47,093 bases of DNA from Saprospirales bacterium. Its GTDB lineage: Bacteria; Bacteroidota; Bacteroidia; Chitinophagales; UBA8649. The notes beneath the pieces are model-generated. The model was not told the origin of the DNA. It was given only the letters and a program-made list of their open reading frames with translations, and made no database searches. The translations under genes and the position numbers were made by a program. Location of the stretch: assembly GCA_002708985.1 (NCBI GenBank), contig PAPS01000010.1, positions 1-47,093 of the forward strand, in the 5' to 3' direction. Below, one piece after another: positions 32,617-41,804 of the stretch (positions are counted from its first letter, which is position 1; each line of letters opens with the position of its first letter).

Positions 32617-34383
32617 ATGAAGTGGTCCTTGCATTTAAGCTTATTTTTTTGCGTTATTGCACCAACTGTTTGCGGGCAGGTTGAATCCAATTCAATAGAT
32701 ACAGCTGAAGGGGATAATGTGTTTGCTTATGAAAATCCAAAAGGCTTTGGGAAGGTTCTAGATTTGGTAAATCTCCCCCAAAAAACTAATCGTTCTGTCT
32801 CTGTGAGAGAGGATTTTCTTCCTTTTGAAGGCATGGAGATTGCATCAATAGATGTGATTGTCTTCGATGAAAAAAATCAAGTAATAAAGGATACAGCCCA
32901 ATGGAATCCCAATATCCACTTTGTGTCAAAAATCAATCAGTATCGATGGAACGCAAAACTCGTAAAGCGGCAGCTTATGTTCCGAGATGGGGACTTGGTG
33001 GATGCGCAATTAATGGTAGATAATGAGGTGGTTCTTCGCCAGCGTACCATTTATCGTGATGCTGTTATTCAACTGCATAGGATAGATGACAATAGGGTAA
33101 AGGTCAATGTCCTTGTTCAAAACAACCGTCATTGGCAGGTACTCTTTGAAGGAGGCCCTGGGTCAATTCAGCTGGGCTTTGGAGTCTATGATATCTTTAG
33201 CATACCTCAAACGATTCAAGTGACGGCAAAAGGAAATTTCAACAAATGGAATCCATATTCTACTTTTCTTCTACATGATCTACGGAATATCTTTAAATCG
33301 GGAATGGACATTAAGACAACCGTGATTCATGAGAATACAAATCAAGAATTTGAAACTAAATTCCAACGAAAGTTTTTAGTCTTCAATACAAAATGGGCCT
33401 TTCAAGCCAAGGTTAATTTTAATAAGTCGAAGTTGGTTGACCGAAGTTTTGATACACCCTTTGATTTGATATCAAACCGGCAGAGTCTCTGGTTGGCAAG
33501 GTCCTTTAGCGCACGGCATCTGGGCAAGTCTTTTTCGTTGTCGCGTTGGACGGTGGGTCTTCGCTATGTGCGCAGAGGATACAGTCGAATTCCAGAAAGT
33601 CAGCCCTTTTACGAAAGTGAGCAGTTTGTGGTCCTAGGCATTGGTTTGGTGAGCAGAGACTTTTATGAAGTGGAAGAGCTTGTTCAGTTTCGAGCCTACG
33701 ATTATTTAGTAAAGGGTTGGAATATCGCCTTAATCGGGGCGTATGAGATGAGCGAAAATCGAGGGAAACGCATAGGCTTAGCAGTAAAAATGAATGCCTC
33801 TACAATCTATCCAAGATTGGGTCATATGACAGCGGGTATTCATGCCAATATCTACCTCAAGTCGGGCTCTTATGACCAAGCATCAATTCGACTTTTTGAC
33901 CAATACGTTTCAAACTCTGTTACTTTGGGTAAGTTGAATTTTCGACAGTTTGTAGCCACATCAGCCACGATGAGTATGGATCGGACATCCAATGATTTTT
34001 TTAGTTTCAATGCAGTACAAGGATTGGATGGAAGGTTACTTAAGTATTCGAGTAGTTTAGTCGCCAATTTTGAGTCTGTTTTTTATACGCCGATTACTTG
34101 GTGGAATTCAAGGTGTAATTTCTACGGATTTGCTGATTTTGCCTTGACGACTGCAGGTAGTCCCCGTGATTTTGATAAGAGCATTTTACACCATGGCTAT
34201 GGAATAGGTATTCGTTTTCAGGCGCGTAACCTTGGCCTGAATTTTGTCGATATTGCCTTTGGATTTTATCCAACCTACCAAATTGCTGATGCTCCCTTTT
34301 TCAATTATCTGTTTTCAACTACTCCTCGACTTTATGATGCGGGAAGTTTGAGGTCATCGGCCTATTACAGTCCAGATATTTAG
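32617..34383 (+). CDS. Outer-membrane beta-barrel protein with POTRA-like N-terminal domains
   Basis: A 588-residue exported protein. A signal peptide ends at TVCGQ. Residues about 70-150 resemble two POTRA-like beta-alpha units (FEGMEIASIDVIVFDEK, then LMFRDGDLVDAQLMVDNEVV). This is the pattern of Omp85/BamA/ShlB-type proteins, where an 'F.eG..v..i.i' strand opens each repeat. The rest is rich in alternating aromatic/polar strands, as in a transmembrane barrel (many RLFD, QFRAYDY, NLGLNFVDIAFGFYP). The Omp85 motif 'G.R' in the last strands was not identified with confidence, so the exact family is uncertain. It probably assembles into the outer membrane. It is a single gene, 72 bases from divergent glpK and 14 bases from a convergent response regulator. 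Confidence 0.6.
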   Translation: MKWSLHLSLFFCVIAPTVCGQVESNSIDTAEGDNVFAYENPKGFGKVLDLVNLPQKTNRSVSVREDFLPFEGMEIASIDVIVFDEKNQVIKDTAQWNPNIHFVSKINQYRWNAKLVKRQLMFRDGDLVDAQLMVDNEVVLRQRTIYRDAVIQLHRIDDNRVKVNVLVQNNRHWQVLFEGGPGSIQLGFGVYDIFSIPQTIQVTAKGNFNKWNPYSTFLLHDLRNIFKSGMDIKTTVIHENTNQEFETKFQRKFLVFNTKWAFQAKVNFNKSKLVDRSFDTPFDLISNRQSLWLARSFSARHLGKSFSLSRWTVGLRYVRRGYSRIPESQPFYESEQFVVLGIGLVSRDFYEVEELVQFRAYDYLVKGWNIALIGAYEMSENRGKRIGLAVKMNASTIYPRLGHMTAGIHANIYLKSGSYDQASIRLFDQYVSNSVTLGKLNFRQFVATSATMSMDRTSNDFFSFNAVQGLDGRLLKYSSSLVANFESVFYTPITWWNSRCNFYGFADFALTTAGSPRDFDKSILHHGYGIGIRFQARNLGLNFVDIAFGFYPTYQIADAPFFNYLFSTTPRLYDAGSLRSSAYYSPDI

Positions 34384-34397
34384 AACGGCTGAAGGCT

Positions 34398-35144
34398 CTA
34401 TGTGTCGTAAGCTATAAAAAGCAGTGCGCCAATGCTATGCGAAACGGCCTTTAGTGTGCACTGCTTTCCATTGAGCACAAAAGAAATCGAGCTAGCATTT
34501 TTTTGGACTTTATCCAAGGGTGCCAAAACATCACCAACTAGATCAACATCTGGAAACAGTCCACTATTTGCCTCTTCAAGGGAATAATGTGATTCGCTCA
34601 GGGAGAATATGGCTTGTAAATGGCGAGAGACTTCAAAGGTGTTAGTTTCTTTCCAATACAGCACAAAACCGATGTTTTGGCTAATCATCATGGCATCTAA
34701 AACCTCGTTCAGTAAAGCGGTTTCATCGTTGATTTGGTTAAACTGCTTATTGAGGTCTGAGCGCTTGCTCGCATACTTTATCGAAGAGTCTAAAATAGCC
34801 CCGTCAAAACGTCCTTTCACTAAAAAATCTTGAGCTCCTTTGCTTACGGCATTCTCCCCTGTCTTTTCATCGGATAGACCTGTCATAACAACAACAGGAA
34901 TATCGGGCCTGAATTCTACTACGGTATCTAAAATGCCAAGCCCTGAAGCATCAGGTAGATGAAGGTCAAGAAGAATAACATCAATGGATTCACTTTCGAG
35001 TAGTTCAAGGCCTTTGGCAAGACTGCCAGCATCATGAATCACATAGCCTTCAGGATCAATTTCTTCAAGATAGAAACGGATTAGAAATGCATCACCTGGG
35101 TTATCCTCAATGGCTAAAATATGTAGTGGTCTTTGTTCACTCAT
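34398..35144 (-). CDS. Response regulator with REC domain and PAS-like C terminus
   Basis: A 248-residue protein from ATG 35144; an in-frame TTG nine bases upstream is less likely. Residues 1-120 form a receiver domain. It has the acidic pair EDN (near 13-15), phosphoacceptor D60 in VILLDLHLPD, T88 in VVVMTG, and K110 in DFLVKG. After a short linker, residues about 150-245 look like a small sensory or output domain (ALLNEVLDAMMISQNIGFVL, VSRHLQAIFSLSES) resembling PAS. It is not a DNA-binding domain. It overlaps the preceding response regulator by 8 bases, so the two are coexpressed. No histidine kinase gene is nearby. Confidence 0.85.
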   Translation of the reverse strand: MSEQRPLHILAIEDNPGDAFLIRFYLEEIDPEGYVIHDAGSLAKGLELLESESIDVILLDLHLPDASGLGILDTVVEFRPDIPVVVMTGLSDEKTGENAVSKGAQDFLVKGRFDGAILDSSIKYASKRSDLNKQFNQINDETALLNEVLDAMMISQNIGFVLYWKETNTFEVSRHLQAIFSLSESHYSLEEANSGLFPDVDLVGDVLAPLDKVQKNASSISFVLNGKQCTLKAVSHSIGALLFIAYDT

Positions 35145-35559
35145 AGCGTGCAATTTTTGCTGTGCTTAACCAAAACGTATGAATCGCCGTTATCGTCTTT
35201 ATATAGTCTTCAAATTCTATGGGTTTAACCACGACAGCGTTGGCGAGTTGTTTATAGGCAGATCGGACATCCGAATTTAGGCTTGATGTGGTCATAACAA
35301 CAACAGGAATCAACTGTAAGTGATCGTCTTCTTTTAACTTTCCAATAAAATCCAAGCCGTTCATTCCAGGCATATTTAAGTCTACGATCAATAAATCGGG
35401 ATATGCGTCAGGGTTTGACTCTTGGAGTCTTTTCAGTGCCTCCTGCGCATTATCTATATAAGTTAAGTTTACATCAAGATTGGTGCGCAAAATGGCTTCT
35501 TCCATTAAAATGGAATCCCCCAAATTATCGTCAATCATCCAAACGTTGTTTTGCTCCAT
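35137..35559 (-). CDS. Single-domain response regulator (Rcp1/CheY-like)
   Basis: A 140-residue stand-alone receiver domain. Acidic residues D10 and D11 (WMIDDN), phosphoacceptor D60 in LLIVDLNMPGMNG, T90 in VVVMTTSS, and K112 in VVVKPIEF are all present. Single-domain regulators of this Rcp1-like type usually relay phosphate from a phytochrome or hybrid kinase to other proteins, not to DNA. It is followed by, and overlaps, the second response regulator. The 107 bases to the divergent parE must contain both promoters. The cognate kinase is not in the window. Confidence 0.92.
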   Translation of the reverse strand: MEQNNVWMIDDNLGDSILMEEAILRTNLDVNLTYIDNAQEALKRLQESNPDAYPDLLIVDLNMPGMNGLDFIGKLKEDDHLQLIPVVVMTTSSLNSDVRSAYKQLANAVVVKPIEFEDYIKTITAIHTFWLSTAKIARYE

Positions 35560-35666
35560 GGCCCTTGTTATTGCTCAATATAGTGAATCTTTACGCCTTC
35601 TAATGTGTAAAACTGCGCTATCCGTGCACTTGGCTTTTCAACCTCGACAAGTATCTTCCATAGACG

Positions 35667-37535
35667 ATGGCAGCAAAGTATACAGAGGATAATATTCGGA
35701 CGCTCGATTGGAAGGAACATATACGTCTTAGACCTGGAATGTACATAGGTAAGTTGGGGAATGGACAGTCTGCCGATGATGGAGTCTATATATTGATTAA
35801 AGAGGTTATTGATAACTCGATTGATGAGTTTATCATGGGCCACGGAAAACGAATAGATATTCAAGTCAATGATGACAGTGTCTTTATTCGTGACTATGGA
35901 CGTGGGATACCACTCGGCAAAGTGGTAGATGCGGTTTCAAAGATCAATACAGGGGCAAAGTACGATAGTTCGGCCTTCAAAAAGACAGTGGGTCTAAACG
36001 GGGTAGGAACGAAAGCGGTCAATGCTCTTTCATCTAAGTTTACCGTAGAGTCAATACGTGACGGCGAAGCGTTGCAAGCCACGTTTTCTTGTGGTAATCT
36101 CGAGGAGGAAAAGCGGATTAAAAGCGATAAGGAAAATGGAACCTCTGTTCATTTTATACCAGATGCTACCATCTTTAAGAATTACAATTATCGTACTGAA
36201 TTTGTCGAAGATCAAATTCGTCATTATGCCTATCTCAACAAAGGCCTTGCTCTTTATCTAAATGGTCAACGTTTCGTTTCAAAAAACGGCCTACTTGATC
36301 TTTTACAAGATAAAACTGAGGCAGAGCAGATTCGATACCCCATTATGCATTTTGAGGGAAACGATATCGAAGTCGCGTTAACTCATGATAGTCATTACGG
36401 AGAGTCGTATTACTCTTTTGTCAATGGTCAATATACCGTTCAAGGGGGAACCCATGAGGCCGCGCTTAAGCAGGCCATTGTTAAAACAGTGAGGGATTTT
36501 TACAGCAAACAATTTGATCCTCAAGATATACGCGCATCCATTGTGGCGGCTATTTCTATCCGCATGCAAGATCCTGTCTTTGAGAGCCAAACAAAAACCA
36601 GGTTAGGCTCTACACAAATTGAGGAGGGTGGAAGCTCTATGTACTCTTTTGTGCTCGACTTTTTAAAGAAGGCTCTAGATGATTTTTTACATAAAAATCC
36701 GGATTCTGCTGAGGCGCTCCTTAAACGCATTACACAAAGTGAAAGGGAGCGCAAGGATATGGCAGGCGTGAAAAAGCTTGCCAAAGAACGGGCAAAAAAA
36801 GCCAACCTTCACAATAAAAAGTTAAGGGATTGTAAATTCCACTACAATGATAAGGGAAAAAACATAGAAGACGAGGATAAACAACGAACAACGGTCTTTA
36901 TCACGGAGGGAGACTCGGCAAGTGGGTCCCTAACAAAGGCAAGAAATCCTCACTATCAAGCAGTCTTTAGTTTACGGGGGAAACCGCTAAACTGCTACGG
37001 ACTTAAAAAGAAGATAGTCTATGAAAATGAAGAGTTTAATCTCTTGCAACATGCTTTAAATATTGAAGAAGGCCTTGAAGGGCTTCGTTTTAACAATGTG
37101 GTGATTGCCACCGACGCTGACGTTGATGGAATGCATATTCGGCTTTTGCTCTTAACCTTCTTTTTGCAGTTTTTCCCGGACTTGGTGCGAGAAGGCCACA
37201 TAAAAATCCTTGAAACGCCGCTGTTTAGAGTAAGAGATAAGCAAACCACGATCTATTGCTATAATGAAACCGAAAAGCAAGCTGCCATAGAAAAGCTAAA
37301 AGGAAAGCCTGAGATCACTCGATTTAAGGGCCTTGGAGAAATTTCGCCTAATGAGTTTGAAGATTTCATTGGAGATGGTATTCGTCTGCGTCCTGTGCGC
37401 ATTGCTCAAGACCAATCCATTGAGGAAATTTTAACCTATTACATGGGAAAAAATACCCCGAGTCGTCAAGAGTTTATCATTGAAAACTTGAGGGTTGAAT
37501 TGGATGAAACGGAACGTTCAGCGCTAGCCACTTAG
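35667..37535 (+). CDS. parE: DNA topoisomerase IV subunit B (ParE-type)
   Basis: A 622-residue type IIA topoisomerase ATPase subunit. The GHKL ATP site is seen in [10 protein letters not shown] (E46, N50), DYGRGIP (76-82) and [14 protein letters not shown] (near 109-122). The TOPRIM metal-binding domain is seen in [11 protein letters not shown] (about 410-420) and [11 protein letters not shown] (about 478-488). At the C terminus the KGLGEI motif precedes the end. With ParC it unlinks chromosomes using ATP. Its ParC-type partner is at 1255-3873, far away on the other strand. The 3' end overlaps the convergent phospholipase-like gene by 4 bases. Confidence 0.92.
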   Translation: MAAKYTEDNIRTLDWKEHIRLRPGMYIGKLGNGQSADDGVYILIKEVIDNSIDEFIMGHGKRIDIQVNDDSVFIRDYGRGIPLGKVVDAVSKINTGAKYDSSAFKKTVGLNGVGTKAVNALSSKFTVESIRDGEALQATFSCGNLEEEKRIKSDKENGTSVHFIPDATIFKNYNYRTEFVEDQIRHYAYLNKGLALYLNGQRFVSKNGLLDLLQDKTEAEQIRYPIMHFEGNDIEVALTHDSHYGESYYSFVNGQYTVQGGTHEAALKQAIVKTVRDFYSKQFDPQDIRASIVAAISIRMQDPVFESQTKTRLGSTQIEEGGSSMYSFVLDFLKKALDDFLHKNPDSAEALLKRITQSERERKDMAGVKKLAKERAKKANLHNKKLRDCKFHYNDKGKNIEDEDKQRTTVFITEGDSASGSLTKARNPHYQAVFSLRGKPLNCYGLKKKIVYENEEFNLLQHALNIEEGLEGLRFNNVVIATDADVDGMHIRLLLLTFFLQFFPDLVREGHIKILETPLFRVRDKQTTIYCYNETEKQAAIEKLKGKPEITRFKGLGEISPNEFEDFIGDGIRLRPVRIAQDQSIEEILTYYMGKNTPSRQEFIIENLRVELDETERSALAT

Positions 37536-38509
37536 TGGTGATCACAGGACGAGGGATGATTCAACTCCTCTTTGTCCGGTGGATTAAGCGGAATTACTTG
37601 GTTATGGAATTGAGGCTTCCCTGCATTTGTCCAACATGTAAACCAGACACTAGCCACTGTGTGTACCGCTTGCCTGTAGCGCTGCTCGATGTGATTATCA
37701 CATAGTTCAGAATAGCGCGTACAAAATGCTGTGCTATAGGTTCTGTGAGCTCTCCCTTGTCTATAGCGGTAGCTATATTTGGGGATGGTGGCGTCCTCTG
37801 ATACACAATACTCGGCAGAAAAAACTGAAAACAGCATGTTATGACTGTCAAGGATTATAGACCATAGCTCCTCTAACGGATTCTCCCAAAAGGAGAGATC
37901 CTCATCAATCCAACAATCATAGTGCTGATATTCCAATTCGGGAATAGTGCTCTCCCAAAGCCCATGAATGCCACGTTGTCCAGAACGCTGTCCATTATAG
38001 TTTTGCGTAGTGTGCAGGGGTACATAGGCATCGGATAAATAATGACCAAGTTCTCCTGAGATTCGGAGTATGTCTTCTAAGTGGCCACCTTTCATCGCCT
38101 CTGTTAATTGATGCATCATTAGAAGGCAATGCCAGGGCAAGATGCCATCTTGTCCAAAATCAAGACTTTCGTCCACGCACTGGCTATATAGCTCCTTAGC
38201 CGCCTCGTAGTTTAACCCTATAAATCCAGCATCTAAGGAAGTATAGGTGTCTAAGTCGATGAAATGTCGAGGTCCTTCTTTTGGATCAATATATCGCCGA
38301 TTGTCGGGCTTTGTGGCATATACTTTCAGGATAAATTCATTGTTCTTGTATAGGGTCATAAGTTCAGGCGGAAGCAAAAAAATCGCATGGCTGTTGATCT
38401 TTTTATGAATGAAAAAGCCCCACGCCTTACCTTCGTAGGGTAGTCCTCCGTTACAAACAAAGAATACGACCAAGATTAATCCTAGCTTTTTTGAGAACGA
38501 TGAATTCAC
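37532..38509 (-). CDS. Zinc-dependent phospholipase C/P1-nuclease-like exported protein
   Basis: A 325-residue protein with a signal peptide ending near GKAWG. The mature protein begins [10 protein letters not shown], the N-terminal Trp and His ligand pattern of zinc phospholipase C/S1-P1 nucleases. Other ligands are seen in RHFIDLD (about 81-87), [32 protein letters not shown] (about 146-165) and GIHGLWES. These enzymes use three zinc ions to cut phosphodiester bonds in phospholipids or nucleic acids; the substrate cannot be fixed. The start is GTG 38509, forced because a stop codon lies 6 bases upstream. It overlaps the 5' end of the divergent hydrolase gene by 10 bases. Confidence 0.8.
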   Translation of the reverse strand: MNSSFSKKLGLILVVFFVCNGGLPYEGKAWGFFIHKKINSHAIFLLPPELMTLYKNNEFILKVYATKPDNRRYIDPKEGPRHFIDLDTYTSLDAGFIGLNYEAAKELYSQCVDESLDFGQDGILPWHCLLMMHQLTEAMKGGHLEDILRISGELGHYLSDAYVPLHTTQNYNGQRSGQRGIHGLWESTIPELEYQHYDCWIDEDLSFWENPLEELWSIILDSHNMLFSVFSAEYCVSEDATIPKYSYRYRQGRAHRTYSTAFCTRYSELCDNHIEQRYRQAVHTVASVWFTCWTNAGKPQFHNQVIPLNPPDKEELNHPSSCDHH

Positions 38510-39687
38510 GTATTAAACATTCGATCTTTTGTGCCATTTCTGGCTGTCGCTTAGTATTGGGCATTTTCTTGTTTATGGGAATGGGATTATTATCCAATGC
38601 CCATGCACAGACTGTATCCAATCAATTAGAATTTGGTGTTTCGAGCGGACGAGTTATACGTCATAATGCCAAGTTTAAGCCCAAGATCAATGGTCCAAGC
38701 TTTCTTTATCAACTTTCTTGGGTTCGCCATAGAAACGATAGCCTTGCATGGAGAAAAGCGGCCAACTTTCCTAAAGTTGGCTTGACCTTGATTTTGGCCG
38801 ATTGTGCTCCTAACGATGTTTTTGGCCATGGTATTGGTATGTCTCCCTTTATTGATTTTAGGTTAAGAAAGCGCCCCAAGTCTCGACTAGAGCTCCGATT
38901 AGGAACAGGTTTGGCATACTTTACTAAGGCGTATGACCCAGTAACGAATCCCGACAACAATGTTATTGGCTCGCACCTTAATGCGATAGTCCACCTTGGT
39001 CTTCAACATCAATGGATGGTAAATTCTAAACTTTGTCTGGGTCAAGGTATTGATCTCATTCACTTTTCAAATGCTCGGTCTACCTCACCTAATCTTGGAA
39101 TAAATACGGTTGCTGCGAAACTTTCTATACGCTACACGATAACCGACCAATCTAGTCGAGATACGCTTATCCCTCCTCATCGAAATAGATATGATAACGA
39201 AGATTTTCGTCCTCATTCGCTATCGCTTCGTTACGGCCTAGGACTTACCGATCGATTTGTTGGAGGAGCTTTGCGTCCCATTCATTCTAGTATTGTACAA
39301 TACATGTATTCTACAGGGCCGCTTCATTCCATAGGATTTGGTGTTAAACATAGTTGGGATATGGGGGAATTAGAGGCATTAAATTTTTTGAATCAGGGAG
39401 AGACGATTGTTAAGCCAGCATCGGCAAGTAATGCTAGTGTATTTGTCGCCGATGCTTGGCGCTTTGGAGCTATGGGTTTAGAATTAGCAGTGGGGGCTTA
39501 TCTATACGACCGGTCTATGACCTATGACCGTCTATGGTTGAAAATAGGCATTCAAGGTTTTCTAGGAGGAAGAAAACGCGTAATGCAAGGAATTTTGGGT
39601 TGTCACATGAAAAGCCACTATGCGGTAGCGGAGTATGTCGAATTGCAATCAGGTATTAAGTTTAACTATGGCAAAACAAGGCGATAG
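38500..39687 (+). CDS. PagL-like acyloxyacyl hydrolase (outer-membrane lipid A deacylase family)
   Basis: A 395-residue outer-membrane protein from ATG 38500 (a TTG nine bases upstream is possible). The signal peptide ends near NAHAQ. The central region NVIGSHLNAIVHLGLQHQW followed by IDLIHFSNARSTSPNLGIN matches the acyloxyacyl hydrolase family, with the catalytic His-Ser pair in HFSN (H188, S190). PagL removes a fatty acid from lipid A within the outer membrane. Bacteroidota members are larger and their substrate is inferred. The 5' end overlaps the divergent phospholipase-like gene and the 3' end overlaps the convergent lipoprotein by 22 bases. Both neighbours also act outside the cytoplasm. 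Confidence 0.82.
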   Translation: MNSRIKHSIFCAISGCRLVLGIFLFMGMGLLSNAHAQTVSNQLEFGVSSGRVIRHNAKFKPKINGPSFLYQLSWVRHRNDSLAWRKAANFPKVGLTLILADCAPNDVFGHGIGMSPFIDFRLRKRPKSRLELRLGTGLAYFTKAYDPVTNPDNNVIGSHLNAIVHLGLQHQWMVNSKLCLGQGIDLIHFSNARSTSPNLGINTVAAKLSIRYTITDQSSRDTLIPPHRNRYDNEDFRPHSLSLRYGLGLTDRFVGGALRPIHSSIVQYMYSTGPLHSIGFGVKHSWDMGELEALNFLNQGETIVKPASASNASVFVADAWRFGAMGLELAVGAYLYDRSMTYDRLWLKIGIQGFLGGRKRVMQGILGCHMKSHYAVAEYVELQSGIKFNYGKTRR

Positions 39688-40607
39688 ACTTCTCCTTTCT
39701 GATTTCCTAAGTAAAAAGTACTTGTGGTCATTGCGTATTGAACCGAAGTCCATTGAGCGGAAGGAAGATCTACTTCAATCCATGTTTTTATAAAGTCTTG
39801 CGACCAAAGACAAAGACTATTGTCGCCAACTGCAACGCAATTTCCATCGTCACTACAGGACATAGACCTTATGCCGGTTATTCCTTTGGACATTCCTCCA
39901 TTTACTCGAACAAAAGAATTGCCGTCATAGATATATCGTCGCCCACTAAACCCGAGGATTAAACACTGCTGTTCAAGACATTCTATGTCAATAAATACAT
40001 CTCCTTGTATCGGAATTGCCTCCCACGTTTGTCCTAGATTCTGGCTTAATAGACCACCTCCTGCCCCTATGGAAATTAAATGCCCTAAGGAGGCTTCCCA
40101 TCCAAGGTCATACAGCGCAAAGTTTTGGTTTGTGCTGTCCCACAGAAACCAAAGAGAGTCTGCGACATGATAACTTCCGCGATTATATCCTTCCCCGGCT
40201 ACGGCAACAAAATGCTTATTAGAAAACCAATGCCCTGCTTGCAAAGGGGCGTAGCTTGGGTCATTAGCCCCGTCCCATGTCGCACCTTGGTCGAACGAAA
40301 CATAGCGCAAGCCGTCGTAGCCAATAACTAATAGGGAATCCGCATCTCGTTGAATCAGTTCTTCTAAGGCTTTACCTGTGGTAAGCAGGGTGTCAAAGGT
40401 CACATTGTCTTCGGATTTTAACACAAATCCAGAAGAATAGGTGTTTCCCCCTATCAACCATAGCGAATTATTGGAAGGGGATATTTCGATATCACGTATA
40501 GGCTCACCAAGAGACGTTATTTTTTCTAAAGAAAGAGGAATGGCGCGTTCTATTTGACAAGCTCCTAGTAGCCACAGGCTTATGATAAAAGGCTTATGCC
40601 ATTTCAT
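39666..40607 (-). CDS. Beta-propeller (photosystem II assembly factor/BNR-like) lipoprotein
   Basis: A 313-residue protein starting at ATG 40607, which gives a lipoprotein signal (FIISLWLLGAC). An upstream in-frame start at 40652 would place the signal internally and is rejected. The mature part consists of repeated beta blades with SxDxGxxW-like turns (SFDQGATWDG, SQNLGQTWEAI, SQDFIKTWIEV), as in BNR/Ycf48-type propellers. A conserved function for such Bacteroidota lipoproteins is not known; they often bind ligands or assist assembly. It overlaps the aminotransferase gene by 14 bases and is therefore cotranscribed with it. Confidence 0.75.
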   Translation of the reverse strand: MKWHKPFIISLWLLGACQIERAIPLSLEKITSLGEPIRDIEISPSNNSLWLIGGNTYSSGFVLKSEDNVTFDTLLTTGKALEELIQRDADSLLVIGYDGLRYVSFDQGATWDGANDPSYAPLQAGHWFSNKHFVAVAGEGYNRGSYHVADSLWFLWDSTNQNFALYDLGWEASLGHLISIGAGGGLLSQNLGQTWEAIPIQGDVFIDIECLEQQCLILGFSGRRYIYDGNSFVRVNGGMSKGITGIRSMSCSDDGNCVAVGDNSLCLWSQDFIKTWIEVDLPSAQWTSVQYAMTTSTFYLGNQKGEVYRLVLP

Positions 40608-41784
40608 GGCAAACTTCAAGTATGGTGTCGCTTGCGAAGTCGATTTCCTCATTACTTATAGGTAGGGGTGGTGCAATTCTCAAGGCATTTGGAGCAAACA
40701 AAAACCAATCGGTCAATAAACCCCTGTCAAGGCAGCGCTTGATCATCTCTTGGTTAAACTCAAAGGATTTAAAATGAATAGCCATCCAAAGTCCTTTTCT
40801 AGATATACATCCTAGCGGAAGTTCGCTTAAGTTGTCCTCAAACCGCTGGCCTTTTTTTTCTAAGGAAGCCAACAATGATCCTTGATTTAGCAAGTCAAAT
40901 GCAGCAAGACCTGCGGCACAACTCACAGGGTGACCACCAAAGGTGGTGATATGGCCCAAAATGGGTTTTGATTGGAGGGCTTGGAACAATTGCTTATCCG
41001 CAATAAAGGCCCCAAGAGGCATTCCGCCACCTAGCGCTTTGGCTAAGAGCAGAATATCAGGACAAACGCCGTGTTCATCAATGGTAAAACGATGGCCTGT
41101 TCGTCCAAATCCAGTCTGAATTTCATCAAAAATCAGTAGACATCCCCACTTATCGCATTCAGCGCGAAGCGCGGGGAGAAAGTCTACAGGGGGCACTCGA
41201 ATACCACTCTCAGCCTGGACGGGTTCTACGATCACAGCGGCAGTAGATCCATTGATCGCAGCAACACCTTCAGCTGATCCGTATTCGTAAATGTAATGAC
41301 CTGGAATAAGGGGTCGATAGTTTTGCTTAAAGTGCTCATCACCCATGGCAGAAAGAGCTCCTGCGGTCGATCCATGATAGGAATTCTTAAAGGAGATAAC
41401 ATCTGTTCTTCCCGTGGCTCGTTTGGCAAGTTTTAAGGCACCTTCTGTTGCTTCCGTGCCAGAACTTACATAGTATACCGTGTTTAACTTGGACGGCAAG
41501 TGGTCGGTAAGGGCCTTTGCATAGGCGGTCTGACTATTCTGAATGAGTTCCCCATAGACAAGCACATGCATATGTTTTGCCGCTTGATCTTGGACTGCCT
41601 CTACAATTTTTGGATGGGAATGACCCATATTACTAACAGAAATCCCAGAGATCAAGTCAAGGTAAGATTTGCCCTCGTTGTCGAACAAATAACTCCCTTT
41701 GGCCCGCTCAATTTCAAGGGCTAAAGGCATATCGTTGGTAAAAGCTATATGTTTTTGAAAAAGTTGTCGAGCACTTAATCCCAT
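40594..41784 (-). CDS. Class III (ornithine/acetylornithine-type) aminotransferase
   Basis: A 396-residue fold-type I PLP enzyme. It has SSGTEATEGALKLAKRATGR (107-126), the NSYHGST segment, VIVEPVQAESG, the PLP-binding aspartate D220 in FDEIQTGFGRTG, and the Schiff-base lysine K249 in LLLAKALGGGMPLGAF. Related enzymes act on acetylornithine, ornithine or 4-aminobutyrate, and several Bacteroidota versions are simply labelled aspartate aminotransferase family. The surrounding genes do not encode an arginine or GABA pathway, so the substrate is open. A small hydrophobic-N-terminus protein starts upstream with 20 bases between them, and the lipoprotein gene overlaps its end. Confidence 0.9.
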   Translation of the reverse strand: MGLSARQLFQKHIAFTNDMPLALEIERAKGSYLFDNEGKSYLDLISGISVSNMGHSHPKIVEAVQDQAAKHMHVLVYGELIQNSQTAYAKALTDHLPSKLNTVYYVSSGTEATEGALKLAKRATGRTDVISFKNSYHGSTAGALSAMGDEHFKQNYRPLIPGHYIYEYGSAEGVAAINGSTAAVIVEPVQAESGIRVPPVDFLPALRAECDKWGCLLIFDEIQTGFGRTGHRFTIDEHGVCPDILLLAKALGGGMPLGAFIADKQLFQALQSKPILGHITTFGGHPVSCAAGLAAFDLLNQGSLLASLEKKGQRFEDNLSELPLGCISRKGLWMAIHFKSFEFNQEMIKRCLDRGLLTDWFLFAPNALRIAPPLPISNEEIDFASDTILEVCHEMA

Positions 41785-41804
41785 GCGGAGAGTTCTAATT
41801 TAAC

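Noticed and set aside
35568-35864. Minus-strand ORF across the parE start and the gap before the response regulator
   Set aside because: Covers the conserved N terminus of ParE in antisense and shows no domain.
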